A stretch of DNA of 6,349 bases from Bacteroidales bacterium (lineage in GTDB: Bacteria; Bacteroidota; Bacteroidia; Bacteroidales; UBA7960): assembly GCA_003557805.1 (NCBI GenBank), contig PWNY01000320.1:1-6349 (forward strand). The letters are read 5' to 3'. Shown piece after piece: positions 1 to 5,329 of this stretch (within the stretch, counting starts at the first letter, position 1; the number at the start of each line of letters is the position of its first letter). Below the pieces are notes generated by a model. That model searched no databases, had not been told where the DNA came from, and worked only from the letters and a program-made list of their open reading frames with translations. The translations under genes were made by a program, and so were the position numbers.

Positions 1-422
1 CGGTATACCGGAACATAGGCGGGCATGCGTATGGCACAGTCTACTCGGGGCCGGTGGGGGCGATTATAAGCCCGCACCTGAGCGGAAAACTCAGGGAGTA
101 TATACATCTTAGCTATGCATCTACACTGTGTGGCAGATGCACCGAAGTATGTCCGGCTGGTATAGACCTTCACCACCAGTTGCTGCATAACAGGCGACTT
201 GCTGTAGTTAAGGGGTTTCCTGCAAGGAGTGAAAGGACCGGCATCAGGATTTACACCCGGATAATGAAAAAGCCCAAATACCTTGAGATGGCATCTCCGT
301 CTATAAAAAACCTGGTTGCCAGGTTCTTCTTTAAGAAAGCATGGGGGCCGCGCCGGGTACTTCCCAGGGTTATGAAAAGCTTCAGGAAGCAATATGAAGA
401 AGCTGGGCGGCAGAATAAGTAG
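1..422 (+). CDS. lutB: LutB-type lactate utilization iron-sulfur protein, C-terminal part
   Basis: This is the 3' end of a gene cut by the left window edge; the reading frame is open from base 3 and ends at TAG 420-422, giving about 139 residues. LutB proteins are cytoplasmic 4Fe-4S proteins that work with LutA and LutC to oxidise L-lactate to pyruvate. The visible part begins VYRNIGGHAYG followed by YSGP and IISP, the stretch that in this family directly follows the first cysteine cluster, which must lie just outside the window. The second cluster is present: CGRC, then CP, with cysteines at 129-131, 138-140 and 150-152, followed by the typical LHHQLLHNRR. The basic tail (many Lys/Arg) is usual for the family. 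A GTG at base 54 lies in frame but inside the conserved region, so it is not the start. The gene converges on thpR with 8 bases between the stops, so no lutC follows it here. The family is clear; the lactate role is inferred from it. Confidence 0.85.
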   Translation, partial: VYRNIGGHAYGTVYSGPVGAIISPHLSGKLREYIHLSYASTLCGRCTEVCPAGIDLHHQLLHNRRLAVVKGFPARSERTGIRIYTRIMKKPKYLEMASPSIKNLVARFFFKKAWGPRRVLPRVMKSFRKQYEEAGRQNK

Positions 423-430
423 ATGATCTA

Positions 431-994
431 TCAACTTTTCTCCAGCCGAAACTCCCCCCTTTTTATATAAACGGGGCCTTCAGGGCGAAGAATGCTTTGA
501 AACAGGTAAAATGAGCCTGTTCGGAACTCTCCGACAACTGATTCACTATATTTTTCAAGCAGATCCTCCAGGGCTTTGTTTCTGTTTATATGTTTTATGC
601 GGCCAATTGTAAGGTGGGGGACAAAATACCTCCTGTCCGGTTCATAACCGAGAGGCCTGATATTTTCATTGACACCATCCCAAAGATCTTCAAGCCCGCT
701 TCCCTTTTCAATCCCAACCCATATCACCCTGGGTGCAGCACGGTTACCAAAGGTCCCGCACCCCTTAAGCCTTATGTGCAGCTGGTCCAGGCGCGAAGCG
801 GCTCTCTGCAGGGCTTCTGATATTTCCTTTTCTTTACTTTCCGGTGTGTCACCAAAGAATTTAAGGGTTACATGCAAATTTGATGGATCAACCCAGTTTA
901 TCCTCTCTCCCTGAAGCTCATGGCGGAAATTGTCGATAAGGTTGTAAAGGGCCTCAGTTGCCTCAATCTTTACGGCACAGAAAAGTCTTATCAT
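431..994 (-). CDS. thpR: RNA 2',3'-cyclic phosphodiesterase (ThpR/LigT, 2H family)
   Basis: A complete 187-residue protein, a normal length for bacterial ThpR. The family opens 2',3'-cyclic phosphate RNA ends to 2'-phosphates, and some members were first described as 2'-5' RNA ligases; the enzyme is cytoplasmic. Both catalytic HxT motifs that define the 2H superfamily are visible: HVTLKFFG with His41 and Thr43, and HLTIGRI with His127 and Thr129, separated by the usual distance. The N-terminus IRLFCAVKI matches the opening beta strand of the family (RLFxAxxI), which supports the ATG at 994. The end FYLFQSILRPEGPVY matches the family's closing strand. The start has no Shine-Dalgarno sequence. 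The gene is transcribed away from the adjacent tRNA and converges with the lutB fragment. The in vivo substrate is not known from sequence. Confidence 0.9.
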   Translation of the reverse strand: MIRLFCAVKIEATEALYNLIDNFRHELQGERINWVDPSNLHVTLKFFGDTPESKEKEISEALQRAASRLDQLHIRLKGCGTFGNRAAPRVIWVGIEKGSGLEDLWDGVNENIRPLGYEPDRRYFVPHLTIGRIKHINRNKALEDLLEKYSESVVGEFRTGSFYLFQSILRPEGPVYIKRGEFRLEKS

Positions 995-1008
995 TGCGCG
1001 GCAAAATT

Positions 1009-1040
1009 TTTGGACAAAATAAGAAAAGATATTAATTTTG
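1009..1040 (+). promoter_or_regulatory. Bacteroidota-type promoter for tRNA-Ala
   Basis: TTTG at 1009-1012 is followed after 20 bases by TAATTTTG at 1033-1040. This fits the known Bacteroidota primary sigma pattern (TTTG at about -33, TAnnTTTG at about -7) with no mismatch. Transcription would begin around 1046-1048, roughly 15 bases before the mature tRNA 5' end, leaving a short leader for RNase P to remove. It is the best promoter match in the window. Confidence 0.65.
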
Positions 1041-1044
1041 CAAA
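1015..1044 (-). promoter_or_regulatory. candidate promoter for thpR
   Basis: Read on the minus strand, a TTTG (1041-1044) is followed after 18 bases by TTATTTTG (1015-1022), which matches the Bacteroidota -7 element TAnnTTTG at five of its six fixed positions. Transcription would start some 15 bases before the ATG. Spacing is slightly shorter than usual and one base deviates, so this is only a candidate. Its elements lie inside the span of the tRNA promoter reading the other way. Confidence 0.35.
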
Positions 1045-1061
1045 CCCTGAAAAGGTGATAC

Positions 1062-1135
1062 GGGGAATTAGCTCAGTTGGCTAGAGCGTTTGGCTGGCAG
1101 CCAAAAGGTCACCGGTTCGAGCCCGGTATTCTCCA
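1062..1135 (+). tRNA. tRNA-Ala (anticodon GGC)
   Basis: All four arms fold. Acceptor stem 1062-1068 pairs with 1128-1134; the D stem GCTC/GAGC is at 1071-1074/1084-1087; the anticodon stem TTTGG/CCAAA is at 1089-1093/1101-1105; the T stem ACCGG/CCGGT is at 1111-1115/1123-1127, with loop TTCGAGC. The anticodon loop CTGGCAG gives anticodon GGC (1096-1098), which reads alanine GCC codons. The third acceptor pair is G-U (G1064 with T1132), the known identity signal for alanyl-tRNA synthetase, which supports the anticodon call. The discriminator base is A1135, followed by CAT, so the CCA end is not encoded and must be added by the nucleotidyltransferase. It is a single gene, not in a cluster. Confidence 0.96.
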
Positions 1136-1154
1136 CATATAAAGGATAAGCAAT

Positions 1155-1211
1155 AAAAAGTAATTGGTATTTGGTGAAAAATGTGCTCACCATTTTCCGG
1201 TTACTTTTTTT
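1155..1211 (+). terminator. large hairpin terminator after tRNA-Ala
   Basis: AAAAAGTAATTGG (1155-1167) pairs with CCGGTTACTTTTT (1197-1209) over 13 positions including two G-U pairs. Inside it TGGTGA (1172-1177) pairs perfectly with TCACCA (1187-1192) around a 9-base loop. The right arm ends in a run of seven T (1205-1211), as expected for intrinsic termination of the tRNA transcript. The left arm carries A-rich sequence, so the structure could also work in the opposite direction. The GC content of the stem is modest, so termination may be incomplete and allow read-through into the kinase gene. Confidence 0.65.
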
Positions 1212-1217
1212 ATAATA

Positions 1218-1223
1218 GGGAGG
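1218..1223 (+). promoter_or_regulatory. Shine-Dalgarno sequence for the fructosamine kinase gene
   Basis: GGGAGG lies 11 bases before the ATG at 1235. It is the only strong purine-rich ribosome binding site seen before any start in this window, where most genes lack one. It decides the start: the longer in-frame ATG at 1181 lies inside the loop of the tRNA terminator and has no such site. Confidence 0.6.
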
Positions 1224-1234
1224 AAACAGCTGTT

Positions 1235-2122
1235 ATGCTTGATGCAAATATTCAGGAAACCATAAAAGAGATCATATCTGCCCATTCTGGCAGAAGTGCC
1301 GTTATAAAGGGACTGTTTCCGGTCGGTGGCGGGTGTATAAACAACACACATTATGTTGATACAGGTGCGGGCCGGTTCTTTATAAAACAGAACAGCTCTG
1401 ACAGGTTTCCGGGGATGTTTGAGACAGAGGCGCGTGGACTTAAGCTGCTGTCGGAATCCTCCGGCATTAAGGTGCCAGAAGTGATTGGGCGGGGAGATTA
1501 CCGGGGCGAAAGCGTGCTTGTTCTTGAATATATCGAACAGGGGACTAAAGGAAAGGAATTCTGGAATGACTTCGGAAGGGGACTGGCAAAGATGCACCTG
1601 GAAAACCCTGGCAACGGAAAGTTTGGCCTGGATCACGATAACTATATTGGCAGCCTGGTACAGAAAAATGGCTATGAAGGCTCCTGGACTGATTTTTTTA
1701 TAACCAGCAGGCTTGAGGTGCAGCTAAAAATTGCCCGTGACAGCGGCAGGGCAGGGAAGGAGCTGTCGCGGATGTTCAATGCACTTTATTCACACCTGGA
1801 TGATATCTTTCCTGAAGAACATCCCGCCCTGTTACACGGAGACCTATGGAGCGGCAATTATATGACAGGGAGTGACGGAAGGGCTGTGATGATAGATCCG
1901 GCTGTATATTTCGGACACCGGTATATGGACCTTGGTATGAGCAAGCTTTTTGGTGGCTTTGACACCATTTTTTACAAAGCCTATCATGATGAATACCCGC
2001 TTGAGGCCGGCTGGCAGGATGGGATTGAGGTAGCCAACCTCTATCCGCTTATGGTACATGTTAATCTTTTCGGAGGAGGCTACAGCACAAGCGTTAAGAA
2101 CATACTAAAGCGCTTTGTTTAA
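1235..2122 (+). CDS. fructosamine kinase family protein
   Basis: A protein of 295 residues, the usual size for the fructosamine-3-kinase/ketosamine-3-kinase family. Members phosphorylate sugar amines formed by glycation, so that the adduct breaks down and the amine is freed; bacterial members often act on ribulosamines or small substrates. The fold is a small protein-kinase-like one. Visible parts in order: the nucleotide loop VGGGCINNTHYV (residues 30-41), the ATP-binding lysine in FFIKQN (Lys51), the helix FETEARGLKLL, the hinge VLEYIEQG, the catalytic loop HGDLWSGN (Asp203, Asn208), and the metal-binding IDPAVYFGHRYMDLGMSKLFGG (Asp221). The start at 1235 is chosen because of the GGGAGG site before it; an in-frame ATG at 1181 would add 18 residues that do not resemble the family and lie in a terminator. 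No convincing Bacteroidota promoter is seen just upstream. The substrate is unknown. Confidence 0.9.
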   Translation: MLDANIQETIKEIISAHSGRSAVIKGLFPVGGGCINNTHYVDTGAGRFFIKQNSSDRFPGMFETEARGLKLLSESSGIKVPEVIGRGDYRGESVLVLEYIEQGTKGKEFWNDFGRGLAKMHLENPGNGKFGLDHDNYIGSLVQKNGYEGSWTDFFITSRLEVQLKIARDSGRAGKELSRMFNALYSHLDDIFPEEHPALLHGDLWSGNYMTGSDGRAVMIDPAVYFGHRYMDLGMSKLFGGFDTIFYKAYHDEYPLEAGWQDGIEVANLYPLMVHVNLFGGGYSTSVKNILKRFV

Positions 2123-2213
2123 CTGAAACATTTTTACAAATATTACGTAAGCTTATTGAACAAACCTTGCTTCTGAATGCTTTACCAGATAAGGGAAATA
2201 AAACAACCAGGCT

Positions 2214-3332
2214 ATGAAACAAAAACAGGCATACTATTCCCACGATACAGATCTTAAAACACCAAAGAAGCCCTTTGACAGGGCTTTTTTTGAAACACTG
2301 CCCAAGACCGACCTTCATGTACACCTTGACGGATCCCTCAGGCCCGGGACCATCCTTGACCTGGCAGCAAAGGACAATGTGGATATTGGGGCAGACAACC
2401 TCAAAAAGCTTGAAAAGATCCTGCAGCCGGGGAAGACACACGAGTCTCTCAATGATTATTTAAAGGCGTTTGACCTTACACTTAAGGTCCTTCAGACAGA
2501 GGAGTCGCTTTACAGGGCTGCATACGAACTGGTAGAGGATAATGCAAAGGAGAACGTGCAATATTTTGAGGTGAGGTATTCTCCAATACTGCACACTGAA
2601 AAAGGCCTTCCGGTTACTTCCATCCTGGAAAGCGTAATAGAGGGCCTTAAGGATGGAGAGAGCGATTTTGGAATTAACAGTGGTGTGATCGTTTGCGGTA
2701 TCAGGAATATATCCCCGGATGTAAGCATGCAGATGGCCGAGCTGGCCGTGGCCTTTAAAAACAGGGGAGTGGTCGGGTTCGACCTTGCTGGTGCAGAATA
2801 CAACTATCCGGCAAGGGATCACCTTGAGTCTTTTAACCTGATTCTATCAAACAATATCAATGTAACCATTCATGCAGGAGAGGCATATGGCCCTGACAGC
2901 ATTCACCAGGCACTCCATTATTGCGGTGCCCACAGGATAGGACATGGTACGCGACTCAAGGAAGACGGGGATCTGCTCAACTATGTGAATGATCACAGAA
3001 TCCCGCTTGAGATATGCCTTTCTAGCAATGTTCAGACCCAGGCTGCAAGAACCATAGAAAGACACCCCTTTAAGTTTTATCTTGACCTTGGCCTGAGAGT
3101 AACGTTAAACACCGATAACAGGCTGGTTACACGAACTACAATGACAGACGAATACTATCTTGCCTATAAGAACTTCAACCTTACTCCGCAGAACATACTT
3201 GACCTGGTTATTAACGGAGTAAAGTCGGCTTTTATACCATTTGAATACAAAAAATGGTTCTTAAGGGATACAAAACAGAAGACAATAGAGCTCATCAACA
3301 ATTATGATTCCTCTGGCAAAGACAAAAAGTAA
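2214..3332 (+). CDS. add: adenosine deaminase
   Basis: A zinc hydrolase of 372 residues that converts adenosine or deoxyadenosine to inosine in purine salvage; cytoplasmic. The motifs appear in family order: DLHVHLDGS (zinc ligands His35, His37), GFDLAGAE (contacts the purine), HAGE (zinc ligand His220, catalytic Glu223), HRIGHG (catalytic His244), CLSSNVQT, and LNTDNR (zinc ligand Asp301). In mouse and E. coli the last motif is TDDP, and its second Asp contacts the purine N7; here it is Asn302. I recall the TDNR form from actinobacterial deaminases, so this is probably a known subgroup. The ATG at 2214 is the only usable start: an in-frame TAA lies at 2199, and no other start codon precedes His35. 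The start has no Shine-Dalgarno sequence. The first 30 residues are an unconserved extension. No Bacteroidota promoter is visible in the 91-base gap upstream, so co-transcription with the kinase is possible. Exact substrate preference is not proven. Confidence 0.9.
   Translation: MKQKQAYYSHDTDLKTPKKPFDRAFFETLPKTDLHVHLDGSLRPGTILDLAAKDNVDIGADNLKKLEKILQPGKTHESLNDYLKAFDLTLKVLQTEESLYRAAYELVEDNAKENVQYFEVRYSPILHTEKGLPVTSILESVIEGLKDGESDFGINSGVIVCGIRNISPDVSMQMAELAVAFKNRGVVGFDLAGAEYNYPARDHLESFNLILSNNINVTIHAGEAYGPDSIHQALHYCGAHRIGHGTRLKEDGDLLNYVNDHRIPLEICLSSNVQTQAARTIERHPFKFYLDLGLRVTLNTDNRLVTRTTMTDEYYLAYKNFNLTPQNILDLVINGVKSAFIPFEYKKWFLRDTKQKTIELINNYDSSGKDKK
2264..2291 (+). promoter_or_regulatory. terminator-like hairpin inside the deaminase coding region
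   Basis: AAGCCCT (2268-2274) and AGGGCTT (2280-2286) form a perfect 7-bp stem around the loop TTGAC. A run of seven T (2285-2291) begins in the right arm. Pairing can extend by AAAG (2264-2267) against TTTT, including one G-U pair. This has the form of an intrinsic terminator, but it lies about 50 bases inside the coding region, in codons for KKPFDRAFF. It could act as an attenuator, stop read-through from the upstream gene when the deaminase is not translated, or be chance. Function is inference. Confidence 0.4.
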
Positions 3333-3351
3333 CTCTGTCCGACATTCTTTT

Positions 3352-3359
3352 TAACTTTG
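3352..3359 (+). promoter_or_regulatory. candidate -7 promoter element before the PurF-like gene
   Basis: TAACTTTG matches the Bacteroidota TAnnTTTG element exactly and would place the transcription start about 15 bases before the ATG at 3382. No TTTG is found at the expected distance upstream, where the deaminase gene ends, so this is a half-match. If real, it would let the PurF-like gene and the gene after it be expressed apart from the deaminase. Confidence 0.35.
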
Positions 3360-3381
3360 TGCTTTAATATCCCTTCCCAAA

Positions 3382-5283
3382 ATGAGCGAACAGATCAAGC
3401 ACGAATGTGGTGTGGTATTACTGCGCCTGCTGAAGCCGTTGGAATATTATGTTTCAAGGTATGGAACTGCCTTTTATGGCCTTGACAAACTGTACCTGCT
3501 TATGGAGAAGCAGCACAACAGGGGGCAGGATGGTGCCGGACTGGGCTGTATAAAGTTAGATGTTCCCCCGGGCTCAAGGTATATGAACCGGATCAGGAGC
3601 AATAAGCACAACCCCATCCAGGACATATTCACACGGATATACGAGAGAATAGAAAAGCACACCGCTGGCAGGCCTGAAAGGTTGAAAGATGTTAACTGGC
3701 TCAAGCAGAACCAGGACTTTACAGGAGAGCTTTTTCTGGGGCACCTGAGATATGGCACATATGGGCGAAACGAGGTGGAGTATTGCCACCCTTTCCAGAG
3801 AGAGAACAACTGGATGTCAAAAAACCTCATGATTGCCGGTAACTTTAACCTTACAAATGTAAACGAACTTTTCAGCAGCCTTGTAAATATCGGGCAGCAT
3901 CCCAACGAGACCAGCGACACGGTTACCATCCTGGAAAAAATGGGCCACTTCCTGGACGATGAGAATGAAGACCTGTATCGCCGGTTCAAAAACGAGGGTT
4001 ACAGCAAAAAGGAGATATCCCCACTAATCGCCCGGGACATAGACCTTGCAAAAGTGCTTGCAAATGCAAGCAAGTATTGGGATGGGGGTTATGTTGTGGC
4101 CGGAATGGTTGGTCATGGTGATGGGTTTATAATGCGCGACCCTCACGGGATAAGGCCGGCATATTACTATCAGGACGACGAGGTGATGGTCGCGGCAAGC
4201 GAAAGGCCGGTAATACAGACAGCCCTTAATATACCTCTTGGTGAGATTAAGGAGCTCCGTCCCGGACATGCACTTATAGTAAGGCGTGATGGCCAGGTGG
4301 TGGAAACAGAATGCAGGGGGGAACAGAAAAGGGCGGCCTGCTCATTTGAAAGGATTTACTTTTCAAGGGGTACTGATGCTGATATATATCAGGAGAGGAA
4401 GAACCTTGGCCGTAAAATCGTGCCTTCAATATTGAAGGCAATACACTATGACCTTGAGAACACCTTGTTCTCATACATTCCCAATACGGCCATAGCCGCC
4501 TTCAAGGGAATGGTGGAGGGCCTGCATGATTTCTGTGACAAGGTAAAGCTGGACAGGATAATGCAGCTGGAGGGCAAGAATGACAGTGAAAGCCTCGAAA
4601 AGATACTATCCTTACGCCCAAGGGTTGACCAGGTTGCCGTAAAGGATGCAAAGCTAAGGACATTTATAACCGAGGATCAGAAGCGTGATGAGCTGGTGGC
4701 ACATGTTTATGATGTTACCTATGGTGTTGTACGGTCCGGCATTGATACACTTGTGGTTATCGATGATAGTATAGTAAGGGGCACAACCCTGAGCCAGAGC
4801 ATTATAAGAATACTTGACCGCCTTGAGCCCAAAGAGATAGTCATTGTGTCATCTGCGCCACAGATCCGCTATCCTGACTGTTACGGGATAGACATGACCA
4901 AGCTGGGTGATTTTATTGCTTTCAGGGCTGCGATGGAGCTGTTAAGGGATACAGGCAGGGAGAATATAATAAATGATGTGTATCACAACTGCAAGGCCCA
5001 GCTGGAAAAGCCGGTGGCGGAGTCCGAGAACGGGGTAAAGGATATTTACAAGTCATTCTGCCCGGAAGAGATATCCGGAAAAATCGCAGAATTGCTCCAT
5101 CCGCCGCATGTCAGGGCCGGCCTTAAGATCGTATACCAGAGCATTGAGAACCTGCATGCAGCATGCCCTCAAAACAAGGGGGACTGGTATTTTACAGGTG
5201 ATTATCCTACTCCCGGGGGGAATAATGTAGCAAACAGGTCTTTTGTAAACTATATCGAGGGCAGGAACGAAAGGTCTTACTGA
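3382..5283 (+). CDS. long, divergent amidophosphoribosyltransferase (PurF-like)
   Basis: A 633-residue two-domain protein; ordinary PurF (first step of purine synthesis: Gln + PRPP to phosphoribosylamine) has about 470-510. The N-terminal class II glutaminase domain has the nucleophile Cys9 in ECGV after an 8-residue leader that must be removed, then HNRGQDGAG (45-53), HLRYGT (121-126, Arg123) and SDT (178-180). The oxyanion-hole motif, normally HNG, is instead GNF (153-155). The C-terminal phosphoribosyltransferase domain has FERIYFSRG, KLRTFI and a perfect PRPP loop VVIDDSIVRGTT (458-469). The end keeps the PurF tail signature FTGxYPT (604-610), but the CxxC before it that binds an Fe-S cluster in Bacillus-type PurF is missing. 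There are extra segments between Cys9 and Arg123 and before KLRTFI. I believe Bacteroidota often carry such a long paralogue beside normal PurF, so I give no symbol. It lies 49 bases after the deaminase gene. The reaction is likely but unproven. Confidence 0.82.
   Translation: MSEQIKHECGVVLLRLLKPLEYYVSRYGTAFYGLDKLYLLMEKQHNRGQDGAGLGCIKLDVPPGSRYMNRIRSNKHNPIQDIFTRIYERIEKHTAGRPERLKDVNWLKQNQDFTGELFLGHLRYGTYGRNEVEYCHPFQRENNWMSKNLMIAGNFNLTNVNELFSSLVNIGQHPNETSDTVTILEKMGHFLDDENEDLYRRFKNEGYSKKEISPLIARDIDLAKVLANASKYWDGGYVVAGMVGHGDGFIMRDPHGIRPAYYYQDDEVMVAASERPVIQTALNIPLGEIKELRPGHALIVRRDGQVVETECRGEQKRAACSFERIYFSRGTDADIYQERKNLGRKIVPSILKAIHYDLENTLFSYIPNTAIAAFKGMVEGLHDFCDKVKLDRIMQLEGKNDSESLEKILSLRPRVDQVAVKDAKLRTFITEDQKRDELVAHVYDVTYGVVRSGIDTLVVIDDSIVRGTTLSQSIIRILDRLEPKEIVIVSSAPQIRYPDCYGIDMTKLGDFIAFRAAMELLRDTGRENIINDVYHNCKAQLEKPVAESENGVKDIYKSFCPEEISGKIAELLHPPHVRAGLKIVYQSIENLHAACPQNKGDWYFTGDYPTPGGNNVANRSFVNYIEGRNERSY
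4421..4440 (+). repeat. perfect 20-bp palindrome inside the PurF-like gene
   Basis: TGCCTTCAAT is followed directly by its exact reverse complement. The flanks (G4420, A4441) do not pair, so the palindrome is exactly 20 bp. It encodes parts of VPSILKA, between the two domains of the PurF-like protein. It could be a site for a dimeric DNA-binding protein or a chance outcome of codon choice; no other copy is seen in the window. Confidence 0.5.
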
Positions 5284-5329
5284 CATCGTTATGCATATCA
5301 TATAATCTGTTTACTAAATTTTTTCAGCC

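Noticed and set aside
446..480. Possible hairpin with CCCC and GGGG arms around TTTATATAAA near the end of thpR, as a terminator for lutB
   Set aside because: The arms contain mismatches, no T run follows on the + strand, and the sequence codes for the conserved C-terminus of ThpR.
1112..1137. tRNA 3' end as an attachment site for an integrated element
   Set aside because: No second copy of the T-arm/acceptor sequence is seen in the window and no integrase or phage-like gene follows.
1221..1231. AGGAAACAGCT matches the lac leader/M13 reverse primer region of cloning vectors
   Set aside because: The match is only about 11 bases and both flanks differ from vector sequence; the reading frame continues into a normal kinase gene.
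1187..1636. Long minus-strand open frame opposite the kinase gene
   Set aside because: It is antisense to a clearly conserved kinase coding region, crosses the terminator hairpin, and shows no recognisable family features.
5301..5306. TATAAT before the AlbA_2 gene as a -10 box
   Set aside because: The window appears to be Bacteroidota, whose main sigma factor does not use TATAAT; no matching -35 or TTTG element is at proper spacing. The TAAATTTT at 5315-5322 is also only a near match to TAnnTTTG.
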